Positions 18,532-25,945 are shown, counted from the first letter of the stretch. The stretch is 64,000 nucleotides of DNA from Microbacterium oryzae (GCF_009735645.1 NZ_CP032550.1:372001-436000), one strand, 5' to 3'. A program made the numbers and translations. Notes: a model not told the origin generated them from the letters alone.

Positions 18532-18565
18532 AGAAGGCCCGGATCCTTACGGATCCGGGCCTTCT
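18532..18565 (-). terminator. terminator of tRNA-fMet
   Basis: A 15-bp perfect stem with a 4-nt loop, five nt beyond the tRNA 3' end on the minus strand, followed in that direction by a pyrimidine-rich stretch (GCTTTCCCCC). Confidence 0.7.
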
Positions 18566-18570
18566 CTTTG

Positions 18571-18644
18571 TTGCGGGGGCAGGATTTGAACCTACGACCT
18601 CTGGGTTATGAGCCCAGCGAGCTACCGAACTGCTCCACCCCGCG
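18571..18644 (-). tRNA. initiator tRNA-fMet (CAU)
   Basis: A 74-nt tRNA with anticodon CAU. Two hallmarks of initiator tRNA are present: the first acceptor pair is a C-A mismatch (CGCGGGG against CCCCGCA) and the anticodon stem carries three consecutive G-C pairs (GGG CUCAUAA CCC). T-loop GTTCAAATC and D-arm AGCAGTTCGGTAGCTCG are typical. The CCA end is not encoded. Confidence 0.95.
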
Positions 18645-18654
18645 GCACATGAAT

Positions 18655-18683
18655 AGCCTAACACGGCTTCGACGAGGGGTCGA
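18655..18683 (-). promoter_or_regulatory. promoter of tRNA-fMet
   Basis: Minus strand: TCGACC (18678-18683) and TAGGCT (18655-18660) separated by 17 nt, ending ten nt before the mature tRNA 5' end. Good match to a housekeeping-type promoter. Confidence 0.55.
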
Positions 18684-18719
18684 ATCGGGCGGTCCCTGCG
18701 GCGCATCCCGGGCGTGGCG

Positions 18720-18968
18720 TCAACCTTCGGGGTCGGGTGCGCTGCCGGTGAGGGCGCGCAGGATGGCCGCGGTCGCGTCCTCCGCGGAGCCGGCCGCTGC
18801 CACGTTCTCCTGCTCGACGGCGGCGACGATCTCCGCGCGCTGGATGCGCGTCGTGCGCGGGGCCTGCACGCCGATGCGCACACTGTCGCCCTTGACGTCG
18901 AGGACGGTCACCTCGATGTCGTCTCCGATGAGCACGCGCTCGCCGATCCGTCTCGTCAACACCAGCAT
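18720..18968 (-). CDS. csrA: CsrA translational regulator
   Basis: An 82-residue RNA-binding regulator that binds GGA motifs in mRNA leaders and blocks ribosome access. It begins MLVLTRRIGERVLIGDDIEV and keeps the key RNA-contact Arg44 (IQRAEI; usual form REEI) and the beta-strand pattern of the CsrA dimer. The C-terminal tail (about residues 55-82) is longer than in most homologs and Ala-rich. In flagellated Gram-positives CsrA represses flagellin synthesis and is antagonised by FliW, which lies at the other end of this island. A TAGGCT box six bases before the ATG implies a leaderless transcript. It is divergent from the FliA-type sigma gene. Confidence 0.93.
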   Translation of the reverse strand: MLVLTRRIGERVLIGDDIEVTVLDVKGDSVRIGVQAPRTTRIQRAEIVAAVEQENVAAAGSAEDATAAILRALTGSAPDPEG

Positions 18969-18974
18969 CCGATC

Positions 18975-18980
18975 AGCCTA
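18975..18980 (-). promoter_or_regulatory. leaderless -10 box of csrA
   Basis: Minus-strand TAGGCT six bases before the ATG at 18968; no Shine-Dalgarno in the gap. Confidence 0.55.
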
Positions 18981-19025
18981 CTTCCGCCGCAGGATCGCCC
19001 CGTGTCGGAAGGCGACTTCTGGCTG

Positions 19026-19034
19026 TGATAGCTT
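19026..19034 (+). promoter_or_regulatory. extended -10 promoter of flagellar sigma gene
   Basis: TGATAGCTT, an extended -10 (TGN plus TAGCTT), about 38 nt before the GTG of the sigma gene, inside a strikingly AT-rich patch (about 19022-19110) compared with the surrounding GC-rich DNA. It lacks the GGTTAC/CGATAGT elements of the other flagellar operons, so this gene is probably read by the housekeeping holoenzyme. Confidence 0.45.
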
Positions 19035-19071
19035 TCCTCGCGCAAGAAATTGAATATGACACGGAGAAGAA

Positions 19072-19908
19072 GTGCCTGGTCATTCCAGTTTTTCGCCTGA
19101 TTGGGACGGGGGTCCGCAGGCGAAGACGTCTCCCGACGCGCTCGCGCGGGAGAACATGCCCCTGGCGATCTTCCTCGCGACCGAGAAGGCGCGTTCGGCG
19201 AACCATCTGCACCTCGACGACCTGATCTCGGCGGCGGGGCTCGGCCTCACACGGGCGGCGCAGCTGTACGAGCCCGAGCGCGGCATCCCCTTCGGTGCCT
19301 TCGCCCGCAACCACATCAACTGGGCGATCGCCGACGAGCTGCGCTCGGCCGACCCCGCCGGCGTGCGCGGGCGCGAGAAGATCGAACGGCTGCGGATGGC
19401 CGGAGAGCTCGTCCGCGCACGCACCGGTCGCGAGGCCACCGTCGCCGAGCTGTCGCGGGAGACGGGCTTGGACGCGGCGGCCGTCGAGGAGATGCTGCGC
19501 CTCGACGAGATGGTGCGCACCAGCACGAGCTTCGAGAAGCACTTCGCGGTCGAGGACGGGCGGCAGGCCGTCGATCTCACCGCCAGCGTGATCCTGCCCG
19601 AGCATGCGGTCGAGCAGTCGGAGAACCGCGCGATGCTGGAGCGCGTGGTCGCCGCGCTGCCGGAGCCGATGGGGCGCATCGTCCGCGGGGTCTACGTCGA
19701 GGATCGGACGGTCAAGGACATCGCCGCCGAACTCGAGGTCAGCCACGCCTACGTTTCGAAGCTGCGTGCGACCGCGCTCACGCTCATGCGCGAGGCGATG
19801 GACGCGTGGGAGACCGGCGCGGAGCCCAACCGCTCGACGAAGACGCGCGCGACGTTCTTCGAGAAGCTCTTCGGTCCCGCGGGATCGCGGGACGGCGCCC
19901 GGCTCTGA
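19072..19908 (+). CDS. fliA: FliA/WhiG-type flagellar sigma factor
   Basis: A 278-residue sigma-70 group 3 protein. Region 2 is clear (HLDDLISAAGLGLTRAAQLYEPERG, then FGAFARNHINWAIADELRSAD), region 3 follows at about 100-145, and region 4 has the helix-turn-helix DRTVKDIAAELEVSHAYVSKLRATAL near 215-240. Placement directly before flagellin and after csrA supports a flagellar role; it is the best candidate for recognising the GGTTAC-N18-CGATAGT promoters. The GTG at 19072 is chosen because ACGGAGAAG lies five bases upstream; a later ATG (19156) would remove part of region 2. No FlgM-type anti-sigma gene is seen in the window. Confidence 0.82.
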   Translation: MPGHSSFSPDWDGGPQAKTSPDALARENMPLAIFLATEKARSANHLHLDDLISAAGLGLTRAAQLYEPERGIPFGAFARNHINWAIADELRSADPAGVRGREKIERLRMAGELVRARTGREATVAELSRETGLDAAAVEEMLRLDEMVRTSTSFEKHFAVEDGRQAVDLTASVILPEHAVEQSENRAMLERVVAALPEPMGRIVRGVYVEDRTVKDIAAELEVSHAYVSKLRATALTLMREAMDAWETGAEPNRSTKTRATFFEKLFGPAGSRDGARL

Positions 19909-19925
19909 GGAATCTCGGCACGAGC

Positions 19926-19956
19926 GGTTACGCGGGTGCGACTCCGTCGCGAATGG
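19926..19956 (+). promoter_or_regulatory. candidate flagellar-sigma promoter of fliC
   Basis: GGTTAC, 18 nt ending in GTCG, then CGAATGG. The -35 block, the spacing and the GTC-N preceding the -10 match the four other flagellar promoters, but the -10 itself deviates from CGATAGT after CGA. The predicted start lies immediately before the leader hairpin. Confidence 0.6.
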
Positions 19957-19963
19957 TGGGGAT

Positions 19964-20009
19964 GCAGGCCCACGGATGGGCCTGCGACCACGCCCATAAC
20001 CACGGAGGA
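19964..20009 (+). promoter_or_regulatory. fliC leader: CsrA-type hairpin plus GGA in Shine-Dalgarno
   Basis: A 9-bp perfect stem (19964-19972 with 19977-19985) presents the tetraloop CGGA, preceded by A: the ACGGA core favoured by CsrA. Thirty nt downstream the Shine-Dalgarno ACGGAGGA (20002-20009) offers further GGA sites, so one CsrA dimer could bridge loop and ribosome-binding site. Inferred from sequence and the known hag leader logic of Bacillus. Confidence 0.6.
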
Positions 20010-20014
20010 ATCAC

Positions 20015-20929
20015 ATGGGTCTTCAGATCGCAACCAACGTCGGGGCGCTCAACGCGTACCGCAACCTGTCATCCAACCAGAACGACGTGTCGAAGTCCCT
20101 CGAGAAGCTCTCGAGCGGTCTCCGCATCAACCGCGCCGCGGACGACGCCGCGGGCCTCGCCATCTCCGAGGGCCTGCGCTCGCAGGTCAACGGCCTGAAC
20201 GTCGCCGCGCGCAACGCTCAGGACGGCATCTCGGTCATCCAGACCGCGGAAGGCGCACTCACCGAGGTCCACTCGATCCTGCAGCGCATGCGCGACCTCG
20301 CGGTGCAGGGCGCGAACGACTCGAACAATGCCGACTCGCGCAAGGCGATTCAGACGGAGCTCGACTCTCTCGGATCCGAGCTGGGCCGCATCAAGGATTC
20401 GACGAACTTCAACGGCATCAAGCTGCTCGACGCAGCAACCGATGCTCCCACGACCCTGAACTTCCAGGTCGGCGCGGACGGTGACGCCGCTTCGAAGATC
20501 GCGGTCACGCTGGGTGGCCTCGAAAAGGCGCTGACGGGTCTCTCGTATACAGGCAGCGACGGCAGCGAGGCGACGGACGGCGCCGTCGTCACCTTCCCCG
20601 CCGATGGTGCGGCCGTCACGGCCTCGGCACTCTCAGTCGAGACGACGGCGGAGGCGCAGAACTCGGTGGAGATTCTTGACACCGCCATCAAGAACATCTC
20701 GGAACAGCGTGCCGGCCTCGGTGCGTCGCAGAACCGCCTCGAGTCGGCGATCAACTCGCTCAACGTGTCGGCGGAGAACCTGTCGGCCGCGAAGAGCCGC
20801 ATCGCCGACACCGACATGGCGTCGGAGATGGTGAAGTACACCGCCTCGAACATCCTCGCGCAGGCCGGCCAGGCCATGCTCGCGCAGGCCAACCAGTCGG
20901 GCCAGGGCGTGCTGCAGCTGCTCCGCTGA
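20015..20929 (+). CDS. fliC: flagellin
   Basis: A 304-residue flagellin, the filament subunit exported by the flagellar type III system. Conserved N-terminal D0/D1 (MGLQIATNVGALNAYRNL, LSSGLRINRAADDAAGLAISE, about 1-140) and C-terminal D1/D0 (NRLESAINSLNVSAENLSAAKSRIADTDMA to the end) frame a short variable centre (about 150-220), so the outer domains are minimal. The ATG is preceded by a GGAGGA Shine-Dalgarno. It is monocistronic: own promoter, structured leader and a strong terminator. It is the only flagellin in the window. Confidence 0.96.
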   Translation: MGLQIATNVGALNAYRNLSSNQNDVSKSLEKLSSGLRINRAADDAAGLAISEGLRSQVNGLNVAARNAQDGISVIQTAEGALTEVHSILQRMRDLAVQGANDSNNADSRKAIQTELDSLGSELGRIKDSTNFNGIKLLDAATDAPTTLNFQVGADGDAASKIAVTLGGLEKALTGLSYTGSDGSEATDGAVVTFPADGAAVTASALSVETTAEAQNSVEILDTAIKNISEQRAGLGASQNRLESAINSLNVSAENLSAAKSRIADTDMASEMVKYTASNILAQAGQAMLAQANQSGQGVLQLLR

Positions 20930-20945
20930 GCATCCCGCCTGAGGT

Positions 20946-20982
20946 GGCGCTCGGGCGGAGTCTCGCACTCCGCCCGAGCGCC
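20946..20982 (+). terminator. fliC terminator
   Basis: A 16-bp perfect stem with a 5-nt loop, 17 nt after the fliC stop, followed by TTCCT. Confidence 0.75.
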
Positions 20983-21023
20983 TTCCTGCACCACCCGCTC
21001 CCGCAGACGGAAGGCTCTCCCGG

Positions 21024-22391
21024 ATGAAGATCGACGGCCTCGCATCCGGCCTCAACACCGCCGCGATCATCGACGCGCTCATGGACGTGGCGGCGATCCC
21101 GAAGAAGCAGGTCGCCGCTCGGATCACCGACCGCAACTCCGTGATCTCGAACCTGCAGTCGCTCAACACCTCGCTGCAGGACCTCGCGACGAAGGCGCAG
21201 ACGGCCGCGAAGGCGAACTCGCTCGCCTCGTTCCGCGCGTCGTCGTCCTCAGAGAACGTCACGGTGACCGCCGGCGCCACCGCGAGCGCGTTCTCGACGA
21301 GCGTCGTCGTCGACGCCGTCGCCACGTCGCACGCGGTCGTCACCGCCGCAGCCCCTGCCGGCTCCTGGGGCGGAACGTTCACGCTGGTTACCGCCGACGG
21401 CACGACCACCGAGATCACCCCCGAGGGCACCAGTGCGGTCGACCTCGCGAAGGCGATCAACGACGCCGATGCGGGCATCACCGCCACCGTGGTCTCCGGC
21501 GGTGTCGACGCCGACGGCAACCCGCTCTCGCGCCTGCAGCTCACATCGACGACGACGGGTGAGGACGGCGCCTTCACCCTGTACCGCGGCACGTCCGCCG
21601 ATGTCGACGCGGGGACCGCGCGCGACGTCGCCACCGAGACCGGCGCCGCGGTCCTCACACAGGGCGCCGACGCTCGCATCCGCCTGTTCGCCGGCACCGC
21701 CGCCGAGCAGGCGATCACGAGCGCGAGCAACACGTTCACCGGCCTCGCCGACGGCATCGACATCACCGTCACGAAGGCGAGCGCCGACCCGGTCACTGTG
21801 AGCGTGGCGATCGACACGGAGGCCCAGGCGAAGACCGCAGGCGACTTCGTCAAGCAGATCGGCGACCTCCTCAAGCGCATCGACAACGGGTCGAAGGCGA
21901 CCGTCGCCGAGGCGGGCGGCAAGACCACCCTCGGCGTCTTCACGGGCGACAGCACGGTGCGGGCGCTCCGCGGCGCGCTCGCCAACGCGGTGCAGCACCC
22001 GGTCGACGGCGTCTCGCCCTCCTCGATCGGCATCTCGATCGACCGCTACGGCGCGCTGGCCTTCGACGCGAAGAAATTCGGCGAGGCGATGGCCGCCGAC
22101 CCCGCCGGCACGCAGGCCGTCTTCGCCGCGGTCGCCGCGCGCGTGGACGACGTGGCCGGTCAGTACTCCGACAAATACGACGGCATGCTCACCCAGCGCA
22201 TCACCGGCCAGCAGTCCGAGGTCAAGGCGCTCGAGACGCAGGTGTCGCGCTGGGATCTGCGCCTGGAGCAGCGCCGCGCGACCCTCGAGCGCCAGTACAC
22301 CGCGATGGAGACGCAGCTCTCGACGCTGCAGTCGCAGTCGTCGTGGCTCAGCTCCCAGCTCGCCTCGCTCAGGCCCGACTCCTCCTCCTGA
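21024..22391 (+). CDS. fliD: flagellar filament cap protein FliD
   Basis: A 455-residue hook-associated protein 2, which caps the growing filament and folds incoming flagellin. The N-terminus MKIDGLASGLNTAAIIDALMDV is the FliD signature; the centre is Ala/Thr/Gly-rich beta structure, and the C-terminal helix (about 395-450) has the coiled-coil pattern LETQVSRWDLRLEQRRATLERQYTAMETQLSTLQ in which Gln/Leu heptads are visible. Its Shine-Dalgarno ACGGAAGG includes a GGA motif. It heads a fliD-fliS-fliT-like unit; no clear GGTTAC-type promoter was found in front of it. Confidence 0.93.
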   Translation: MKIDGLASGLNTAAIIDALMDVAAIPKKQVAARITDRNSVISNLQSLNTSLQDLATKAQTAAKANSLASFRASSSSENVTVTAGATASAFSTSVVVDAVATSHAVVTAAAPAGSWGGTFTLVTADGTTTEITPEGTSAVDLAKAINDADAGITATVVSGGVDADGNPLSRLQLTSTTTGEDGAFTLYRGTSADVDAGTARDVATETGAAVLTQGADARIRLFAGTAAEQAITSASNTFTGLADGIDITVTKASADPVTVSVAIDTEAQAKTAGDFVKQIGDLLKRIDNGSKATVAEAGGKTTLGVFTGDSTVRALRGALANAVQHPVDGVSPSSIGISIDRYGALAFDAKKFGEAMAADPAGTQAVFAAVAARVDDVAGQYSDKYDGMLTQRITGQQSEVKALETQVSRWDLRLEQRRATLERQYTAMETQLSTLQSQSSWLSSQLASLRPDSSS

Positions 22392-22445
22392 CCGCCAGCC
22401 CACGCCACCCGTCCCGTCCGCCATCCGAACCGCTAGGAAGCCCCG

Positions 22446-22862
22446 ATGCCCTCCACCGCCGCCCTGGCCCGCGCCAAGCAGCAGTACCTCGAGCAGCAGG
22501 TCGCGTCCGCCTCTCCCGAGCGCCTCGTCACCCTGCTGTACGACCGGCTGCTCGTCGACATCGACCGCGCGGCGGCAGCCCAGGACGCGTCCGAGTGGCT
22601 GGCGGCGGGCCCGCACCTGACTCACGCCCAGAGCATCGTCGCGGAGCTCAACGGCTCGCTGACCGACGTGTGGGATGGCGCGGAGCAGCTCCGCGGGATC
22701 TACACCTACCTGACGACGCGACTGATCGCCGCGAACGTCTCCCGCGACCGCGCCGCGACGACGGAGTGCCGCGAGCTCGTCGCGCCCCTCCGTGACGCCT
22801 GGCACCAGGCCGCGGCGCAGGTGACCGCGCAGGCGGCGCCGCAGGTCGCCGTCGCGAGCTGA
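22446..22862 (+). CDS. fliS: flagellin export chaperone FliS
   Basis: A 138-residue cytoplasmic chaperone that binds the flagellin C-terminus and prevents premature polymerisation. Typical features: ARAKQQYLEQQVASASPERLVTLLYDRLL at the start (Tyr in the conserved YLEQQV), helical throughout, and LTDVWDGAEQLRGIYTYL motif in the middle. Ala-rich variable tail. In Bacillus, FliW-flagellin-FliS interactions couple export with CsrA release. AGGAAG precedes the ATG. Confidence 0.9.
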   Translation: MPSTAALARAKQQYLEQQVASASPERLVTLLYDRLLVDIDRAAAAQDASEWLAAGPHLTHAQSIVAELNGSLTDVWDGAEQLRGIYTYLTTRLIAANVSRDRAATTECRELVAPLRDAWHQAAAQVTAQAAPQVAVAS

Positions 22863-22869
22863 GGCGCCC

Positions 22870-23145
22870 GTGTCGGCGAACCTCGCGGCCTGGCAGGAGA
22901 TCCTCGACCGCTTCGAGCGCGCCCTCGACGCGCCGGCCGACACGGCGCCGCAGCCGCTCGCACCGCCGCCCGGCCCACCGCCGCACGAGCTCGTCGAGCG
23001 AGCGCGCGCGGTGCTGGCCCGCCAGCAGATGCGCATGGCCGAGCTCACCGCTTCGCAGGCGGAGATCGGACGCGAGATCGCCGCCCTCCGTCGCGTGCCA
23101 TCCGCTCACGCGAGCACGCCGGCGTTTCTCGACATCGAAGGCTGA
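22870..23145 (+). CDS. FliT-like small flagellar protein
   Basis: A 91-residue protein with GTG start, seven nt after the fliS stop. Sequence shows two predicted helices (NLAAWQEILDRFERALD and ELVERARAVLARQQMRMAELTASQAEIGREIAALR) separated by a Pro-rich linker. Position after fliD-fliS and the helical hairpin character are those of FliT, the FliD chaperone, but sequence similarity is too weak to be sure. Confidence 0.55.
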   Translation: MSANLAAWQEILDRFERALDAPADTAPQPLAPPPGPPPHELVERARAVLARQQMRMAELTASQAEIGREIAALRRVPSAHASTPAFLDIEG

Positions 23146-23152
23146 CATCCGC

Positions 23153-23183
23153 GGTTACGTCGTGACGCCCCTGTCACGATAGT
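23153..23183 (+). promoter_or_regulatory. flagellar-sigma promoter of flgB operon
   Basis: GGTTAC (23153-23158), 18 nt ending in GTCA, CGATAGT (23177-23183). One of four near-identical copies at flagellar operon heads; -10 core CGAT is that of FliA/WhiG-class promoters. Confidence 0.75.
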
Positions 23184-23192
23184 CCGCCGCAG

Positions 23193-23251
23193 AGCACGGA
23201 TCGCTCGACGACCTGGCCAGGGACCGGCCACGCCACCCGCTTCTTCCGGAG
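23193..23251 (+). promoter_or_regulatory. flgB leader, duplicated CsrA-type element (copy 1)
   Basis: Three blocks shared with the fliP leader: a 20-nt block with ACGGATC (23193-23212), a 14-nt block (23225-23238) and a 17-nt block carrying the CCGGAG Shine-Dalgarno and the GTG start (23245-23261). A 5-bp stem (23214-23218 with 23226-23230) displays loop AGGGACC, an A-N-GGA core 27 nt before the Shine-Dalgarno GGA. Confidence 0.6.
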
Positions 23252-23258
23252 TGCCGCC

Positions 23259-23606
23259 GTGCTCGAATCCGTCACCGCCCACGCGCTCGTCAGCGCCCTG
23301 GATGGCCTGTCGCTGCGTCAGCGCGCCATCGCCGACAACGTCGCCAACATCAACACCCCCGGCTATCAGGCCAAGCGCGTCCGATTCGAAGACGAGCTGC
23401 GCGCGGCCGTCGCCGCCGGAAACGGCTCGGTGCCCGCGAGCGTGGAGCGCTCGCTCGAGCCCACGCGGCTGAACGAGAACAACGTGAACCTCGACACCGA
23501 GACGCTGTCGAACATCGACACCACGCTGCGGTACCAGTTCGCGAGCCAGGCCATCGGCGGCCAGGCGACATCCGTCACCAAGGCGATCGGACAGGCATCC
23601 GCATGA
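23259..23606 (+). CDS. flgB: flagellar proximal rod protein FlgB
   Basis: A 115-residue rod subunit. The N-terminal rod-family motif is present (LSLRQRAIADNVANINTPGYQAKRVRFED), as is the C-terminal helix LRYQFASQAIGGQATSVTKAIG. The GTG start has CGGAG seven bases upstream. First gene of the long rod/basal-body/export/hook operon that runs to flgE; overlaps flgC by four bases. Confidence 0.94.
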   Translation: MLESVTAHALVSALDGLSLRQRAIADNVANINTPGYQAKRVRFEDELRAAVAAGNGSVPASVERSLEPTRLNENNVNLDTETLSNIDTTLRYQFASQAIGGQATSVTKAIGQASA

Positions 23607-23995
23607 CGTTCGACGCGATCGGCATCGCCGGCACGGGGCTCACCGTGCACCGCAAGTGGCTCGACGCCATCAGCGACAACATCGCCAACGTCAACACGGC
23701 CACCCCGGTCGGGCAGGAGGCGTTCCGCGAGCGCCTCGTCATGGTCACCGAGGGCACCGAGGACCCCGGGGCGTACGTCGCGGGAATCGCCGAGTCCGAG
23801 GCCGAGGGGCGCCTCGTGTACGAGCCCGAGCACCCCTACGCGAACGAGGACGGCTACGTGCAGTACCCGAACGTCGACCTCGGCGATCAGATGAGCATGC
23901 TCATCCTCGCGCAGCGCGGCTACGAGGCGAACGCCGCGGTCGTCGACCGTGCGAAGACCACGTACGAGGCCGCGCTCCAGATCGGGCGCAGCTGA
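23603..23995 (+). CDS. flgC: flagellar proximal rod protein FlgC
   Basis: A 130-residue rod subunit with the SDNIANVNTATPVGQEAFRERLV motif near residue 25 and the C-terminal AQRGYEANAAVVDRAKTTYEAALQIG helix characteristic of FlgC. Starts in the flgB stop (ATGA) and its stop shares one base with the fliE start (TGATG). Confidence 0.95.
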   Translation: MTFDAIGIAGTGLTVHRKWLDAISDNIANVNTATPVGQEAFRERLVMVTEGTEDPGAYVAGIAESEAEGRLVYEPEHPYANEDGYVQYPNVDLGDQMSMLILAQRGYEANAAVVDRAKTTYEAALQIGRS

Positions 23996-24321
23996 TGCCC
24001 GCCGGAATCGACCCGGTGGCAGCCGCCGGCGTGAGCCGGCTGTCCGCTCTGAGCTTCGAGAGCGCGAGCGCCGCCCCGCCCGCCGACAACCCGGCGTCCG
24101 CGGCGTCGTTCGCCACCTCCCTCGCCGGCGCCGTCGACAACCTGCAGCAGCTGCAGTCCACGTCGAACGAGCTCGCCGTCCAGGCGGTCACCGGCGATCT
24201 GGACGACATCCATCGCGCCACGATCGCGGCCTCCCGCGCCTCCGTCACGCTCGACCTCGTCGTCGCCGTGCGCGACCGGAGCGTCGCGGCGTTCAACGAC
24301 ATCATGAGGATGCAGGCCTGA
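23995..24321 (+). CDS. fliE: flagellar hook-basal body protein FliE
   Basis: A 108-residue adaptor joining the MS ring to the rod. The C-terminal half (NELAVQAVTGDLDDIHRATIAASRASVTLDLVVAVRDRSVAAFNDIMRMQA) is the FliE domain; the N-terminus is Ala/Pro-rich. ATG overlaps the flgC stop by one base, and fliF starts two bases after its stop. Confidence 0.92.
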   Translation: MPAGIDPVAAAGVSRLSALSFESASAAPPADNPASAASFATSLAGAVDNLQQLQSTSNELAVQAVTGDLDDIHRATIAASRASVTLDLVVAVRDRSVAAFNDIMRMQA

Positions 24322-24322
24322 C

Positions 24323-25945
24323 ATGCCGAAGATGATCACGAGCGTGTTCGACCGGGCCAAGCAGGTCGTCGGCGGCTTCAGCGTCGCGCAGCGCACCATC
24401 GCGCTCATCGGCGTCGCGCTGCTGGCCATGGGCGCGATCGCGCTGGGCACCTGGATGTCGAAGCCGCAGATGAGCCCGCTGTTCACCGGCCTCAGCGCCG
24501 CCGACGCGTCCGCCGTCGTCGAGCAGCTGAAGTCCGCCGGCGTCGCCTACGAGCTGACCGAGGGCGGCGCGACGATCCTCGTGCCCGACGACCAGGTCTA
24601 CGCGCAGCGCCTGGCCGCGGCGTCCGCCGGGCTCCCCGGGGACTCGAGCGACGGCTACACGCTGCTCGACGACATGGGCGTGACCGCCAGCGAGTTCCAG
24701 CAGTCCGTGACGTACAAGCGCGCCATCGAGGGCGAGCTCGCCAGCACCATCGGCGCGATGACGGGAGTCACCTCCGCCAGCGTGCAGCTGGCCATCCCCG
24801 AGGAGTCGGTGTTCGTCGCCGACCAGCAGGACCCGACGGCGTCGGTGTTCGTGCGCACGCAGAACGGCGTCACGCTCGACGACGACCAGGTCGAGGCGAT
24901 CGTGCACCTGACGAGCGCCGCCGTCACCGGCATGAGCCCCGAGGACGTCGCCGTCACCGATCAGGATGGCCATGTGCTGTCCGCGGTCGGCTCCGGTCTC
25001 ACCGGCGGCGCCGACAAGCAGGCCACGGAGTACGAGAGCAAGGTCGCAGCGACAGTGGGGCAGATGCTCGAGACGATCGTCGGCCCGGGCAACGCGAGCG
25101 TCTCGGTGGCCGCCGACGTCGCGAACTCCACCTCGGAGCGGATGGAGGAGACGTACACCGCCCCCGAGGGCGAGCTCGCGCCATCCGAGCAGACGAAGAC
25201 CGAGACCTACTCCGGCGGCGCCGGCGGCGAGGCGGGCGTGCTCGGCCCCGACAACATCGCCGCGCCCGTCCAGGACGGCGCGGGCTCGTACGAGCTCGAG
25301 GAGACCACGCGCAACAATGCCGTGAACAAGGCCACCGAGAAGACCGTGACGCCGTCGGGCGAGGTCACGCGGCAGACCGTGAGTATCGCCCTGAACCGCG
25401 ACGCCGTGGAGGGCGTCACCGCCGAGCAGGTCCAGGCGCTGGTGGCGACCGCCGCCGGCATCGACACCGAGCGCGGCGACAGCGTCACCGTGGAGTTCGT
25501 CGAGTTCAGCCAGGCGGGAGCGGAAGCCGCGGCGGCCGCGCTCGCCGAGGCGGAGGCCGCCGAGGAGGCGCGCCGTCAGGACGAGCTCCTGCGCACCTCG
25601 ATCATCGGCGGCGCGATCGTGCTCGCCGCGATCGTCCTGGCGGTCATGATGGCGGTCCGCGGTCGTCGCCGTCGCCGCGGCGACGAGCTCGTCGCGCAGT
25701 CGGCCATGTCGGCGCTTCTGCCGCCGGACGATGACGTGGTGCTGCTGACTTCGGTGCCGGAGCCCGCACCGCGCGCGACGCCCGCGGCCCTCGCGCCCAC
25801 CGAGGTGATCGACGTCGTGGACGAGCCGGAGCCCGTCCAGGTGCTCGTGGAGCGCCGGCGCCGCGAGGTCGACCAGATCGCGAGGACCGACCCCGAGGCC
25901 GCCGCCGCGGCCCTGATCGACATGATGGACGAGGCGGCGGTATGA
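24323..25945 (+). CDS. fliF: flagellar MS-ring protein FliF
   Basis: A 540-residue membrane ring subunit. N-terminal transmembrane segment (about 24-45), periplasmic ring-building motifs, including PLFTGLSAADASAVVEQLKSAGV and the Y-T-L-L-D-D-MG region, and a second transmembrane segment near residue 430 followed by a basic stop-transfer (RGRRRRRG). The cytoplasmic C-terminal tail ends with the FliG-binding helix (ARTDPEAAAAALIDMMDE). It overlaps fliG by four bases. Confidence 0.95.
   Translation: MPKMITSVFDRAKQVVGGFSVAQRTIALIGVALLAMGAIALGTWMSKPQMSPLFTGLSAADASAVVEQLKSAGVAYELTEGGATILVPDDQVYAQRLAAASAGLPGDSSDGYTLLDDMGVTASEFQQSVTYKRAIEGELASTIGAMTGVTSASVQLAIPEESVFVADQQDPTASVFVRTQNGVTLDDDQVEAIVHLTSAAVTGMSPEDVAVTDQDGHVLSAVGSGLTGGADKQATEYESKVAATVGQMLETIVGPGNASVSVAADVANSTSERMEETYTAPEGELAPSEQTKTETYSGGAGGEAGVLGPDNIAAPVQDGAGSYELEETTRNNAVNKATEKTVTPSGEVTRQTVSIALNRDAVEGVTAEQVQALVATAAGIDTERGDSVTVEFVEFSQAGAEAAAAALAEAEAAEEARRQDELLRTSIIGGAIVLAAIVLAVMMAVRGRRRRRGDELVAQSAMSALLPPDDDVVLLTSVPEPAPRATPAALAPTEVIDVVDEPEPVQVLVERRRREVDQIARTDPEAAAAALIDMMDEAAV

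Noticed and set aside
18571..18644. tRNA as integration site of a mobile element
   Set aside because: No integrase, no repeat of the tRNA 3' end and no foreign-looking genes in the window.
21386..21416. GGTTAC with CGA 18 nt downstream inside fliD
   Set aside because: Lies within coding sequence, the -10 reads CGAGATC, and the spacer lacks the GT(C/G)N end found in the operon-head copies; treated as chance.
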